From: Candidatus Poribacteria bacterium
GTDB taxonomy: Bacteria > Poribacteria > WGA-4E > WGA-3G
DNA: 35,352 nucleotides
NCBI GenBank assembly: GCA_003635195.1
Contig: PYIY01000209.1
Coordinates: forward strand, 1-35,352
Reading direction: 5' to 3'
Below, one piece after another: positions 7,778 to 15,838 of the stretch (the stretch's first letter is position 1; each line of letters begins with the position of its first letter). Position numbers and translations under genes: made by a program. The notes beneath the pieces are model-generated. The model worked only from the letters and a program-made list of their open reading frames with translations. It did no database searches and was not told the origin of the DNA.

Positions 7778-8548
7778 ATGAGTAGATTAGCAGTAAAAAA
7801 TTTAACGCAAACCTTTGTTCAAAAAGATGCCAAATTGCCGGTACTGGACGATTTGAATTTCTCTATTGATGACGGAGAGTTTGTCGCTTTGTTGGGGCCC
7901 TCCGGTTGTGGCAAGAGTACACTCTTTAATATCATTTCCGGGCTGCTCACGCCAGATACGGGGGAAATTTACCTCAACGGCGAGCGAATCAGCGGTAACA
8001 CAGGGGATTTTGCCTACATGCAACAGAAGGATCTCCTTTTACCGTGGCGGACGGTTCTCAGGAACGTGCTTGTCGGGCCAGAAATTCAGGGAGAACCGCT
8101 TGACACCGCGAAAACAGAGGCAAAACAACGTTTGACACAACTCGGATTGAGCGGCTTTGAAAACAGTTACCCGATGCAACTCTCCGGAGGGATGCGGCAA
8201 CGCGTCGCGCTCGTCCGAACACTCTTGCTTCGGAAGAAACTCTTACTCTTAGATGAACCTTTCGGCGCCCTGGATGCAATGACACGCACCGTCATGCAAT
8301 CCATCCTGCTTGACATCTGGACAGAAGGACGGCAAACTGTTCTTCTTATCACTCACGATATTGAGGAAGCACTTCTACTCGCAGATAAAATCTATGTTTT
8401 GACAGCCAGACCCGCAACGCTAAAAGCAGAGGTTCCTGTGCCTTTACCCCGTCCGCGGCGCATCGCGGATACTTCACTCATTCGCCTAAAAAGTGAACTT
8501 TTAACGTTGTTGCAAGTCGAAATGTCCCGAGTTTTTGAAGCGGATTAA
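7778..8548 (+). CDS. ABC transporter ATP-binding protein (nitrate/sulfonate/taurine type)
   Basis: 256 aa. Walker A GPSGCGKST (40-48), Q-loop MQQKDLLLPW, signature LSGGMRQR (135-142), Walker B LLLLDEPFGALD (155-166) and H-loop LLITHDIEEALLLAD are intact. The LLPWRTV and FGALDAMTR wording matches the SsuB/TauB/NrtD group, which energises import of sulfonates, nitrate or thiamine precursors. The usual partners, a TauC/SsuC-type permease and a binding protein, are not encoded nearby. The gene follows the DUF58 gene by 15 bp and is probably cotranscribed. It ends 2 bp before the convergent dehydrogenase gene, with no terminator hairpin seen. Confidence 0.9.
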   Translation: MSRLAVKNLTQTFVQKDAKLPVLDDLNFSIDDGEFVALLGPSGCGKSTLFNIISGLLTPDTGEIYLNGERISGNTGDFAYMQQKDLLLPWRTVLRNVLVGPEIQGEPLDTAKTEAKQRLTQLGLSGFENSYPMQLSGGMRQRVALVRTLLLRKKLLLLDEPFGALDAMTRTVMQSILLDIWTEGRQTVLLITHDIEEALLLADKIYVLTARPATLKAEVPVPLPRPRRIADTSLIRLKSELLTLLQVEMSRVFEAD

Positions 8549-8550
8549 CG

Positions 8551-9435
8551 CTACTCGTCATCCGAATCCTTTGTCAAGGTCCCCCAAAATGAACGTGAAG
8601 GTCGGTTCATGTTGTCAAACATCTCGTAATTCTCGTTCCTGCAAAATTCGTGGAGTGCTTCAGTTAATGGAATTTCAAATCCAGCAGATTCTGCAGCAGC
8701 AAGGAAATAGGGCAATTCCGGGTATTTCACAACGAGCTGCTTCCCGTCTCCGTCAATGATGCGTTTAGCGATTCCATCAAACTGTCCGCGCCAACCGTCA
8801 CCCATCCCCACTGCTTCACGAATTGCGTTTGGATCCACGCCAGCACAAACGCCAAATGCCATCGCCTCCATGTACGCTGCAGCACCAAGTCCCATCGCCA
8901 ATTGGTTCACACCCTTAACAATCTGCCCTGAACCGCTTGATCCACAATATACGACATATTTTGGCTCGCCAAGGACTTCCAAGATCGGGCGATATTCTTC
9001 GACAACTGCGGCATCACCACCGACAAAGATACGGAGCGTTCCCGTTTCAGAGCCGTGGGGTCCACCGCTCACAGGGGCATCTATCAATGTAGCACCTTTT
9101 TCCGCGAATGCTGTCGCCAGTTCCTGCGTCTTCTCTACTTCTGTTGTTCCAAGATCAATAAAAATATGACCGTCACGCGCATTAGGAATAAGGTGTTGTT
9201 CTGCAACACTACAAAAAATATCGGAGGAACGCAAACTCGTCATAACAACATCGCTATTTCTGACGACCTCGGGAGTATCTTTACCTACGGTCGCGCCTCT
9301 CGCAGCGAGTGCCTCACATTTTGCTGCGTCAATATCATATCTGATGAGCGGATAACCGGCATTGTGGAGATTCTTTGCCATCCTTCCACCCATAGTGCCG
9401 AGTCCAATAAAACCGATTGTGGCTGCTGCGTCCAT
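8551..9435 (-). CDS. 3-hydroxyisobutyrate dehydrogenase-type beta-hydroxyacid dehydrogenase
   Basis: 294 aa. The N-terminal Rossmann motif GFIGLGTMGGRMAKNL (8-23) binds NAD(P). DAPVSGGPHGS (119-129) is the substrate-binding signature and K174 in IVKGVNQL is the catalytic lysine. The C-terminal half is the all-helical dimerisation domain. The family oxidises short beta-hydroxyacids (3-hydroxyisobutyrate, tartronate semialdehyde, 2-hydroxy-3-oxopropionate), so a role after sugar-acid breakdown is plausible, but the substrate is not fixed by sequence. A GGAGGG lies about 12 nt before the ATG, rather far for an SD. Confidence 0.9.
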   Translation of the reverse strand: MDAAATIGFIGLGTMGGRMAKNLHNAGYPLIRYDIDAAKCEALAARGATVGKDTPEVVRNSDVVMTSLRSSDIFCSVAEQHLIPNARDGHIFIDLGTTEVEKTQELATAFAEKGATLIDAPVSGGPHGSETGTLRIFVGGDAAVVEEYRPILEVLGEPKYVVYCGSSGSGQIVKGVNQLAMGLGAAAYMEAMAFGVCAGVDPNAIREAVGMGDGWRGQFDGIAKRIIDGDGKQLVVKYPELPYFLAAAESAGFEIPLTEALHEFCRNENYEMFDNMNRPSRSFWGTLTKDSDDE

Positions 9436-9575
9436 TTGCTGTGAATTCCCTCCGTATTCTTTATTATTCCAAAAGTAGCATACAGGATCAAACTATAATA
9501 ACATGTTGGCAGAGAAGTGACAAGCAAAATCGAAGCACCCAAACCTGTTTTGATACATCTGTAGTGAAGTTTTCC

Positions 9576-9604
9576 TTGCAGTTTTTTATACCGTTTGTTA
9601 TACT
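9576..9604 (+). promoter_or_regulatory. Promoter of the secreted-protein gene at 9700
   Basis: TTGCAG (9576-9581), a 17-bp spacer and TATACT (9599-9604) sit about 95 bp before the ATG at 9700. Confidence 0.6.
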
Positions 9605-9699
9605 GCGCATAATTGGTTTCGGGGCACTCGGTTGACGGACTCGCCTCGTTTCTGTTGAATGCTTTTCCAACCCTATGCATTCTCCCGGAGGGTTTAAAA

Positions 9700-10455
9700 A
9701 TGATACATATATTAAGATGTACTGTGATTCTAACAATATTCGCTTGTGTAGCGTTTGACACACCAGCGGAAATCTTGTTACAGGAAGATTTTGAGGGAGA
9801 TTTGGACTTAACCACGAAATGGCAGACGGGACACCCTAAATTCGTCTACCCAAAAGAGGGTATCCTCTATTTAGACCAAGGGAAATCCGGTGGAGACTAT
9901 GTGAGTCTTCGGTCTGTTCAACACTTCAATGATATTATCATCTATTACGAATGGTTCATTATCGAATGGAGTGGACAAGGCGATGGGGGCGGCGCGCTAC
10001 GGCAGACACCAAATGGCTCTTATTGGATGCGCTGGTGGGGACGAAGCAACGTCAAGGTAACGACAAACAAAGATGGACCCGTTAATGCTTGGCAACCTTT
10101 TCCTGTAAAAGGCGGACAAGCACAAGCGAACTACGCGCAAGGATCAGATCATTTCATACTCAAAGCGGCACTGAGGACGCAGGAAAAGCGCGTCACCGTT
10201 CATATATGGGATGTCACTGAGAAGGAACCGATACAGGTCGCCGAGTGGGAAATAAAGGATAATACCTATAAGTCCGGAAACATCAGTTTTGATTGCTGGA
10301 AATTCGGTATCTATGGCGTTGATAACGTTATTGTTGCCACGCCTGAGCATGAGGCAGAAATTTTCGCCGATAATTTTGATCCAACACGGCTTGCCGTTCA
10401 ACCTGAAGGGAAAATTGCTACCACTTGGGGGCAATTGAAATCGAATCAGAACTGA
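9700..10455 (+). CDS. Secreted protein, probable concanavalin-like jelly roll, function unknown
   Basis: 251 aa from the ATG at 9700, which has a CGGAGGG SD 7 nt upstream. The frame opens at 9613, but that part crosses the leader. A signal peptide is visible (MIHILRCTVILTIFACVAF, then a small-residue cleavage region). The mature part begins LLQEDFEGDLDLTTKWQTG and continues with alternating beta strands and aromatic residues (YYEWFIIEWSGQGDGGG, SYWMRWWG). This resembles the family of secreted lectin/glucanase-like folds used in carbohydrate binding or hydrolysis (DUF1080-like). No catalytic residues can be assigned. The Gfo/Idh/MocA gene follows 78 bp downstream on the same strand. Confidence 0.7.
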   Translation: MIHILRCTVILTIFACVAFDTPAEILLQEDFEGDLDLTTKWQTGHPKFVYPKEGILYLDQGKSGGDYVSLRSVQHFNDIIIYYEWFIIEWSGQGDGGGALRQTPNGSYWMRWWGRSNVKVTTNKDGPVNAWQPFPVKGGQAQANYAQGSDHFILKAALRTQEKRVTVHIWDVTEKEPIQVAEWEIKDNTYKSGNISFDCWKFGIYGVDNVIVATPEHEAEIFADNFDPTRLAVQPEGKIATTWGQLKSNQN

Positions 10456-10533
10456 CGCAAATTTGTCCATTGGCTGGTGAGGTTTTCAATCTTGCCTGTT
10501 TTGAATAAACTCGAAAAATAAAGGAATTTGATC

Positions 10534-11514
10534 ATGACAAAATGTGCACTGATCAGCGGTAGAGGTATGGGAATGATGCACGGCGGAAATTTCCACGCCC
10601 ATCCGGATGCAGAAGTAGTCGCCGTCTGTGATATGGACCCTGAACTCCTCGCAAACGCGAAGGAACACTTCGGAGTGCCGGGGTATCCAACAATTGAGGA
10701 ACTCTTAGCAAACTGTGATCCAGATCTCGTACTTCTTATTGTCAACGAAACCCGACGTATCCCACCGCTGCAGGAATTGCTCGAAGCCGGACAGAATGTT
10801 TTCACAGAGAAACCCCTCTGTGGCTTAGAGGGACAGGATCGGGTCCGCGAAGAAGATCTCGGAATTGCGGCACCTGCTATCGCAACATGGCGTGACTCCG
10901 GTCTCAAATTCGGGATTGATTACAACTACCGGTTTATGCACCATTTCCGAAAACTGCACGACGATGTCGCCGAGGGTCGACTGGGTGAGATCCGGATGGT
11001 ACACGCGCGTGCACATTTCAACTGCTGGTCCCACGTCATTGATCAGATTCTCTGGACAATCGGCAGACCCGAATGGGTAAGTGTGGTTGGGGATCCAAAT
11101 GAATCCGGCGGTTGGCGGCGTTTAATTCATATTGGCTGGGAAAACGGAGTCATCGGTTCCCTGAGTGGTACAAATTTGTGGGGCTACGACGATCATCCGC
11201 TCCGCGTCAAAATTCTTGGCGATGAATTTTATGCCGAGGCAAAAGGGTTAGAAGGTGCTTACGCCCGCAGAAAAGCCAATAGCTCTGAAATAGTGGAAGT
11301 CTGGGAAGCAGAAGAGGGCAAGCCTGAGATGCCGGAATCTTTCAAACGGATGGCGGATGGGGTCATCAAGGCGATGCATGCCGATACACCCTTCCCCGCT
11401 GATGGTGAAGCCGCATGGAATGAACTGGTGTTTGAGGCAGCCGTGCATAGATCGGCTTTACAGAATAATGCCCGTATCTCTCTGGCAGATGTCGAAGCAG
11501 ACGCATTTGCCTAA
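10534..11514 (+). CDS. Gfo/Idh/MocA family oxidoreductase
   Basis: 326 aa from ATG 10534 with an AAGGAA SD 7 nt upstream; the TTG two codons earlier would overlap that spacing. The N-terminal Rossmann domain carries a somewhat altered glycine motif (SGRGMGMMHG), then VVAVCDMDPE for the dinucleotide ribose, and the hallmark FTEKPLCG with the conserved EKP. The C-terminal alpha/beta domain begins near FGIDYNYRFMHHFRKL, in the position of the usual substrate helix. Members oxidise or isomerise sugars and cyclitols with NAD(P). The large number of such genes in Poribacteria fits sugar scavenging. The substrate is unknown. Confidence 0.88.
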   Translation: MTKCALISGRGMGMMHGGNFHAHPDAEVVAVCDMDPELLANAKEHFGVPGYPTIEELLANCDPDLVLLIVNETRRIPPLQELLEAGQNVFTEKPLCGLEGQDRVREEDLGIAAPAIATWRDSGLKFGIDYNYRFMHHFRKLHDDVAEGRLGEIRMVHARAHFNCWSHVIDQILWTIGRPEWVSVVGDPNESGGWRRLIHIGWENGVIGSLSGTNLWGYDDHPLRVKILGDEFYAEAKGLEGAYARRKANSSEIVEVWEAEEGKPEMPESFKRMADGVIKAMHADTPFPADGEAAWNELVFEAAVHRSALQNNARISLADVEADAFA

Positions 11515-11540
11515 TTCAGCGAGACTGCTTTTCCCAGGTC

Positions 11541-11700
11541 GGTAGGTGCGGTTTGATGAAGTTTAAGAAAATATTTCGGTAATAAACGGGCAATAAATTG
11601 CCCTACTACAAATGGACAGGCTCGTAGTAGTGCGATTCATCGCACGTTCCGACATTACCGAATTAATAAATTAATCTTCATCAACCGCACCGAACTTCCT
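11541..11700. repeat. Long imperfect inverted-repeat element (MITE-like)
   Basis: The left arm at about 11544-11583 (GGTGCGGTTTGATGAAG ... TTCGGTAAT) is matched in inverse by about 11654-11693 (ATTACCGAA ... CTTCATCAACCGCACC), with a few mismatches in the middle. Between them are two smaller hairpins: GGGCAAT/ATTGCCC around 11588-11603 and GTGCGAT/ATCGCAC around 11630-11645. A TACTAC/GTAGTA pair flanks the centre. The element has no reading frame and fills the gap between two convergent genes. It may act as a bidirectional terminator, a mobile miniature element, or both. Confidence 0.65.
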
Positions 11701-11740
11701 CAAGATACAACAGCCTCTGCGAGGGGTTTATAACCCCGAA

Positions 11741-12796
11741 TTACCCGGCAGCACCACCTCTAACAGCAATCTTGATCGCATCCTTCCCATCTAAGTGATA
11801 GCTGCCATGAAGCGCGTCAAAGCCTTTGGAGACATCCTCTAACGGAAGAATATGGCTCACAAACCCATCAAAAAGTGAGGCGTGTTTCTCAAGCATCGGA
11901 ATGGCGCGAAGGAAGTGCTTCCTTTCAAAACCCCATCCGGCTTCTAATCGCAAGTTTTTACGCATGAGCATCTGGTTCGGATTGCAGTCGAAGCTGCCAA
12001 CATCCACGAAATGTCCGTATACAACGTAAGTCCCGCCATATCGGATGTAATCCAACCCCTCAGGAATAGCAGCAAGGAAACCGGTGCATTCATAGACGAC
12101 ATCCGCCCCCTCGCCTTGCGACGTATTTTCCCGAACAATCCGCTTTCGTTCTTCAGGATCCGGCACTTCAGCAATGTCGATGATGAGATCCGCGCCCAAC
12201 CTTTTCGCCATCTCAAGCCTGCCTGGAGGTCCACCGACGACGATAAGCCTACCTGCCCCTGAGACTCTCGCCCAATTAAGCGCAAGCAGACCAATCGGAC
12301 CGGTTCCTTGAATCACAACCGTATCCCCGAATTCAATCTTTCCACGCGATATGCAATGCGCGGCACACGAAGCCGGTTCCGCAAGAACGGCAATTTCGGG
12401 CGGCAGATCGGTTTTAAGGAACATATTTGCCGATGGATTCGATAGGTAGATGTACTCACTGAAGCCACCGCGCAGATAAGGTGCTTCCTCCGATGGCAAA
12501 AAGCCGAGACCACCGCTCGGAGAGAGAGCAACTCTGTCCCCTACCTTAACAGGATTGCCGAGATAATCCGTTTCAACGCCTTCCCCTAAAGTATCAATCA
12601 CACCGACGTTTTCGTGTCCAAGAATAATATCGTGATTGATACGCTGAAATTCCCAGTTGTGGAGGTCGGTGCCACAGATGCCACCCAACTCCTGACGCAC
12701 CAGTACTGTGCCGGGTTCAGGGTCAACGATCGGATACTCTCGGACTTCAAAATTTTTGCCACTCATCACAGTGGCGCGTGCAGTTCTGCTTGCCAT
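11741..12796 (-). CDS. Zinc-dependent medium-chain alcohol/polyol dehydrogenase
   Basis: 351 aa. GGICGTDLHNWEF (C41 as first catalytic Zn ligand), LGHENVGVI (H61/E62) and LAEPASCAAHC give the catalytic-site pattern of zinc MDR enzymes. GTGPIGLLALNWARVSGAG is the NAD(P)-binding loop. The four-cysteine structural-zinc lobe of classic alcohol dehydrogenases is missing: the region after GDRVALSP reads SGGLGFLPSEEAPYLRGG. Enzymes of this type oxidise polyols, threonine or alcohols; the substrate is not determined. An AAAGGAG SD lies before the ATG. The following gene upstream on the same strand is also an MDR enzyme, about 57 bp away, so they may be cotranscribed. Confidence 0.88.
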   Translation of the reverse strand: MASRTARATVMSGKNFEVREYPIVDPEPGTVLVRQELGGICGTDLHNWEFQRINHDIILGHENVGVIDTLGEGVETDYLGNPVKVGDRVALSPSGGLGFLPSEEAPYLRGGFSEYIYLSNPSANMFLKTDLPPEIAVLAEPASCAAHCISRGKIEFGDTVVIQGTGPIGLLALNWARVSGAGRLIVVGGPPGRLEMAKRLGADLIIDIAEVPDPEERKRIVRENTSQGEGADVVYECTGFLAAIPEGLDYIRYGGTYVVYGHFVDVGSFDCNPNQMLMRKNLRLEAGWGFERKHFLRAIPMLEKHASLFDGFVSHILPLEDVSKGFDALHGSYHLDGKDAIKIAVRGGAAG

Positions 12797-12818
12797 TGTA
12801 AAACTCCTTTCCTACTGT

Positions 12819-12844
12819 AGGAGCGATCTCTGGTCGCGACTCCT
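12819..12844. repeat. Short imperfect hairpin between the two MDR genes
   Basis: AGGAG and CTCCT enclose a CGA/TCG pair with a GATCTCTGG-type loop. It resembles a short dispersed repeat; without genome-wide comparison this is tentative. Confidence 0.3.
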
Positions 12845-12853
12845 TATGTCCGA

Positions 12854-13849
12854 CTATTCAGACGCGACTTTGACGATTATTTTCCCGAGTTTCTCGCCCG
12901 TAAAAAGAGAGATAAACGCTTTTGGTGCGTTTTCTAAACCCTCCACGATTGTCTCTTCCCACTGTATCTTGCCTTCAGATATCCACTGACGCATGTCACG
13001 ATAAAATTCAGGATTCCGCGCCATGAAATCAGTAACGATAAATCCCTGTAATCTAATCCGTTTACCGATAGCAGAACTGAGGTTTGTCGGACCAGGAGTC
13101 GGTTCAACATCGTTATATTGAGAAATCATGCCACACAGAGGGATACGTCCATGCATATTCATGACTGCAAGTGCTGCTTGTAGATGTCTGCCTCCGACGT
13201 TTTCAAAGTAGATGTCAAGTCCATCAGGGCAATGCTTCCTGAGTTCGGCTTCCAAGTCATCTACATTTTTATAGTTAAAAGCTGCATCAACACCTGCCTT
13301 CTCCAGCAGCCAAGCGACCTTCTGGTCTGAACCGGCACTCGCAACAACTCGGCACCCTTTTATTTTACCGATCTGGCACACTATTGAACCGACCGCGCCC
13401 GCGGCGGCGGAGACAAAAACCGTTTCGCCAGCTTTCGGCTGACCGATCTCCAGAAACCCAAAGTAAGCAGTGCGTCCAGGCATACCGACCGCACCTAAAA
13501 ACGACTGCAGCGGCGCGATTGTTGTATCAACAGCAGTTACACTCTCTGCTGGTGCGACATAATGGTCCCGCCATCCAAGCATACCCGTCACATGATCTCC
13601 AACTTTAAATTGATCGCTATTTGACTCCACAATTTGACCCGCGCACCTACCCTCCAGCGGCTTGCCGAGTTCGGCGGACCGCATACCACCACGCATATAT
13701 GGGTCTACCGACGTGTAAAGATTTTGGACGAATACCTCTCCATCCGCAGGTTCACGGAGAGGCACCTCTACAACTTCAAAATCGTTCTCCTTGGGCATAC
13801 CGATAATTCGATTCTTAAGATGAATTTGTCTGCTGATGATGTTTGACAT
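12854..13849 (-). CDS. NADP-dependent MDR oxidoreductase (LTB4DH/PGR/CurA type)
   Basis: 331 aa. It begins with the family-typical RQIHLKNRIIGMP, then LYTSVDPYMRGGM. VGMPGRTAYFGFLEIG and VFVSAAAGAVGSIVCQIGKIKGC form the NADPH site, and YFENVGG with MHGRIPLCGMISQYN are further signatures of zinc-independent leukotriene B4 dehydrogenase/prostaglandin-reductase-like enzymes. These reduce alpha,beta-unsaturated carbonyl compounds using NADPH, usually for detoxification. Length is normal. An AGGAG SD lies 5 nt before the ATG. It is the first gene of a possible two-gene unit with the zinc MDR enzyme. Confidence 0.92.
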   Translation of the reverse strand: MSNIISRQIHLKNRIIGMPKENDFEVVEVPLREPADGEVFVQNLYTSVDPYMRGGMRSAELGKPLEGRCAGQIVESNSDQFKVGDHVTGMLGWRDHYVAPAESVTAVDTTIAPLQSFLGAVGMPGRTAYFGFLEIGQPKAGETVFVSAAAGAVGSIVCQIGKIKGCRVVASAGSDQKVAWLLEKAGVDAAFNYKNVDDLEAELRKHCPDGLDIYFENVGGRHLQAALAVMNMHGRIPLCGMISQYNDVEPTPGPTNLSSAIGKRIRLQGFIVTDFMARNPEFYRDMRQWISEGKIQWEETIVEGLENAPKAFISLFTGEKLGKIIVKVASE

Positions 13850-14306
13850 TTTTTCTCCTATCGCTGATTATCTAATCTTATTTAGGGGCTGATGTAATGA
13901 TACCATTTCTAAGAAAAAAGTCAAGGATTGGTAATTTATTTACGGTGGATCCGAAGAATAAAAAGGTCGTCAGTTTAGTGAAATCTTTCCACAGAACCAC
14001 TCCAACAAAGGCATATTCGTAATATAAACTCCAATTTTATTATAATATTTCGATTAAAGTAAACCTCTTCGGTGTGATTATCGTTTTCTGATTCTGGAAA
14101 ATGAAATTGTCGAATTACTGTATACGCTAATTTTTATAAAATACTCATTTAGCGTTTGACTCCTCAATCACGGTGTGCAGCAAGCTGCGGTGATAATATT
14201 CATAGTAAAGCGTGGTTTGTAGCATACTCGATAACAGATAAACACACGACAATTTCCTGAATGAGAAGCAAAAATAAAAATCAACACAACAAAAATGGAG
14301 TTTATC
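13850..14306. other. AT-rich intergenic region
   Basis: 457 bp between divergent genes. No credible reading frame was found. A perfect TATAAT at 14041-14046 lacks a convincing -35. A small hairpin, GCAGC-AA-GCTGC with partly paired TCAC/GTGA flanks, spans 14168-14193. It presumably holds the promoters of both neighbours, but they cannot be placed with confidence. Confidence 0.4.
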
Positions 14307-15497
14307 ATGAATCAGCAAATTTTGACGCAAAAACTCAGCATGCTCATTTTCACGGCATTATTCTTCATATATAGTATACCCACAATGAGTTATGCGCACA
14401 GAAGAGTTGAATTCGTAGAAGGCGACACAACCACTCGTGAAATAGCCGAAAATACACCCGCAGATACGAACATTGGAGAACCGTTGAGATATTCCACGAA
14501 TTTGCCCGATGAATGCATCGGTGTCTCTTTTAGTGGTCCTAATCGGTGGTCATTTGAACTTTCCCGTGTTTCTCCCGGTAATTTACAGTTGAAGACTAAG
14601 GCCCGATTGAACTACGAAAAAAAGAACACTTATCAAGTAAGGGTCACGGTATTAGACTGGGGAAGTCCAGCCACAGACGTAATCACGGTGAACATTACAG
14701 TAACCGATGTCAATGAAGCACCAACGTTTACAGAAGGGGACGAGACGACCCGCGAGATAGAAGAAACAGCAGCAATAGGTGCGAATGTCGGGGATCCTGT
14801 GTCAGCGACGGATCCAGACATGGGTGAGACTTTGGAATACAGCCTCAATGACAATGAGGATGATGCTTTTGAAATTGATAGCCGCACGGGGCAATTGAAA
14901 ACCAAAACGGCATTGGATCATGAAACCGAGCCAAATTATAAAGTAAAAGTCGTAGTCTCGGACGGCAGTCAAATAGATAGCATTATTGTCACTATTAATG
15001 TCTTACCTGAAGAGACAGGGGCATCTGCACCGACTATTAAGGCTGACAGAACAACCTCTCTTCTGGAACCAGCGTTGCTTAAGATCTTGGAAAGAAAAGA
15101 ACTTCAAGCACGGCTGCAGAGGTTGTATGCTGAAAACGACGGAACCCTGAAGTACCAGCGGGCAATTGTTATGCTTGAAACCGTTCTGGCATCAACGCCT
15201 CCGGACAAGACCGTGCTACTCGCGAACTATCCAAATCCGTTTAACCCTGAGACATGGATACCGTATCGTTTGGCGAAGGCTGCGAATGTACAGATTCCTA
15301 TCTATAATGCACACGGCACTGTCGTCCGGCATTTAGAGGTGGGACATCAATCAGCAGGCTATTACATCAGTAGAAGCCGTGCAGCGTATTGGGATGGCAA
15401 GAACGATTTCGGTGAACCGGTTGCCAATGGTATCTATTTCTACCAACTCCAAGCCGACACTGTATCTCCACTACGCAAAATGGCTATCCTCAAGTAA
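14307..15497 (+). CDS. Secreted protein with cadherin-like repeats and a FlgD-like sorting tail
   Basis: 396 aa from the ATG at 14307, which has a GGAG SD 6 nt upstream; the ATG at 14295 contains that SD. A signal peptide covers about residues 1-30. Two tandem cadherin-like domains follow. The second is complete (PTFTEGDETTREIEE, SATDPDMGETLEYSL, LDHETEPNYKVKVVVSD). The first lacks the DxD calcium loop. The tail from about residue 305 (ANYPNPFNPETWIPYRL, AAYWDGKNDFGE, GIYFYQL) is the FlgD-Ig-like C-terminal signal typical of secreted poribacterial proteins. It probably acts at the cell surface, perhaps in adhesion. A terminator hairpin follows 12 bp after the stop. Confidence 0.88.
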   Translation: MNQQILTQKLSMLIFTALFFIYSIPTMSYAHRRVEFVEGDTTTREIAENTPADTNIGEPLRYSTNLPDECIGVSFSGPNRWSFELSRVSPGNLQLKTKARLNYEKKNTYQVRVTVLDWGSPATDVITVNITVTDVNEAPTFTEGDETTREIEETAAIGANVGDPVSATDPDMGETLEYSLNDNEDDAFEIDSRTGQLKTKTALDHETEPNYKVKVVVSDGSQIDSIIVTINVLPEETGASAPTIKADRTTSLLEPALLKILERKELQARLQRLYAENDGTLKYQRAIVMLETVLASTPPDKTVLLANYPNPFNPETWIPYRLAKAANVQIPIYNAHGTVVRHLEVGHQSAGYYISRSRAAYWDGKNDFGEPVANGIYFYQLQADTVSPLRKMAILK

Positions 15498-15508
15498 CCT
15501 TTTCCTAT

Positions 15509-15533
15509 AGGCGCGGTTTTTCTAACCGCGCCT
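15509..15533 (+). terminator. Probable terminator after the cadherin-like gene
   Basis: AGGCGCGGTT and AACCGCGCCT form a perfect 10-bp stem with a TTTCT loop, 12 bp after the stop. The following TCCTGTTTTG is only moderately T-rich. The stem also resembles a dispersed GGCGcGGTT palindrome type (compare 26921-26943). Confidence 0.6.
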
Positions 15534-15712
15534 TCCTGTTTTGATAAATATGTTACTGCCATATTTCCACCCTTCTATTCCGTTCAGGTAAATTTTATTT
15601 CCAGCCACAATGCCCCTCGGACATGCTAACTGAACGCCCTGGAAATTCATCAATCTTCGGGCAGGAGACCCCATGCTTTAGTTTGGGGAGGAATGCCCGC
15701 TCCTATTTTTTC

Positions 15713-15741
15713 TTAACATTTCTATAAAAATGTGGTATGAT
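15713..15741 (+). promoter_or_regulatory. Promoter of tnpB overlapped by a palindrome
   Basis: TTAACA (15713-15718), a 17-bp spacer and TATGAT (15736-15741) with an extended TGG before it. ATGATA-TATG-TATCAT at 15737-15752 is a palindrome across the -10 box and the likely transcription start. Confidence 0.6.
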
Positions 15742-15755
15742 ATATGTATCATGTT

Positions 15756-15796
15756 GGCAGACATTTCAAGCGCAGTCCCTCGACTGTGTGTCTGCC
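15756..15796 (+). promoter_or_regulatory. Two-part hairpin in the tnpB leader
   Basis: GGCAGACA (15756-15763) pairs with TGTCTGCC (15789-15796), and inside it CAGTC-CCTC-GACTG (15773-15786) forms a second stem. Both are perfect. It would form in the 5' untranslated region of tnpB and may limit translation or be part of the element's left end. Confidence 0.5.
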
Positions 15797-15838
15797 TACC
15801 TACTTAAAAGGGGTTAAGGGCGTGATACGTGAAAACCA

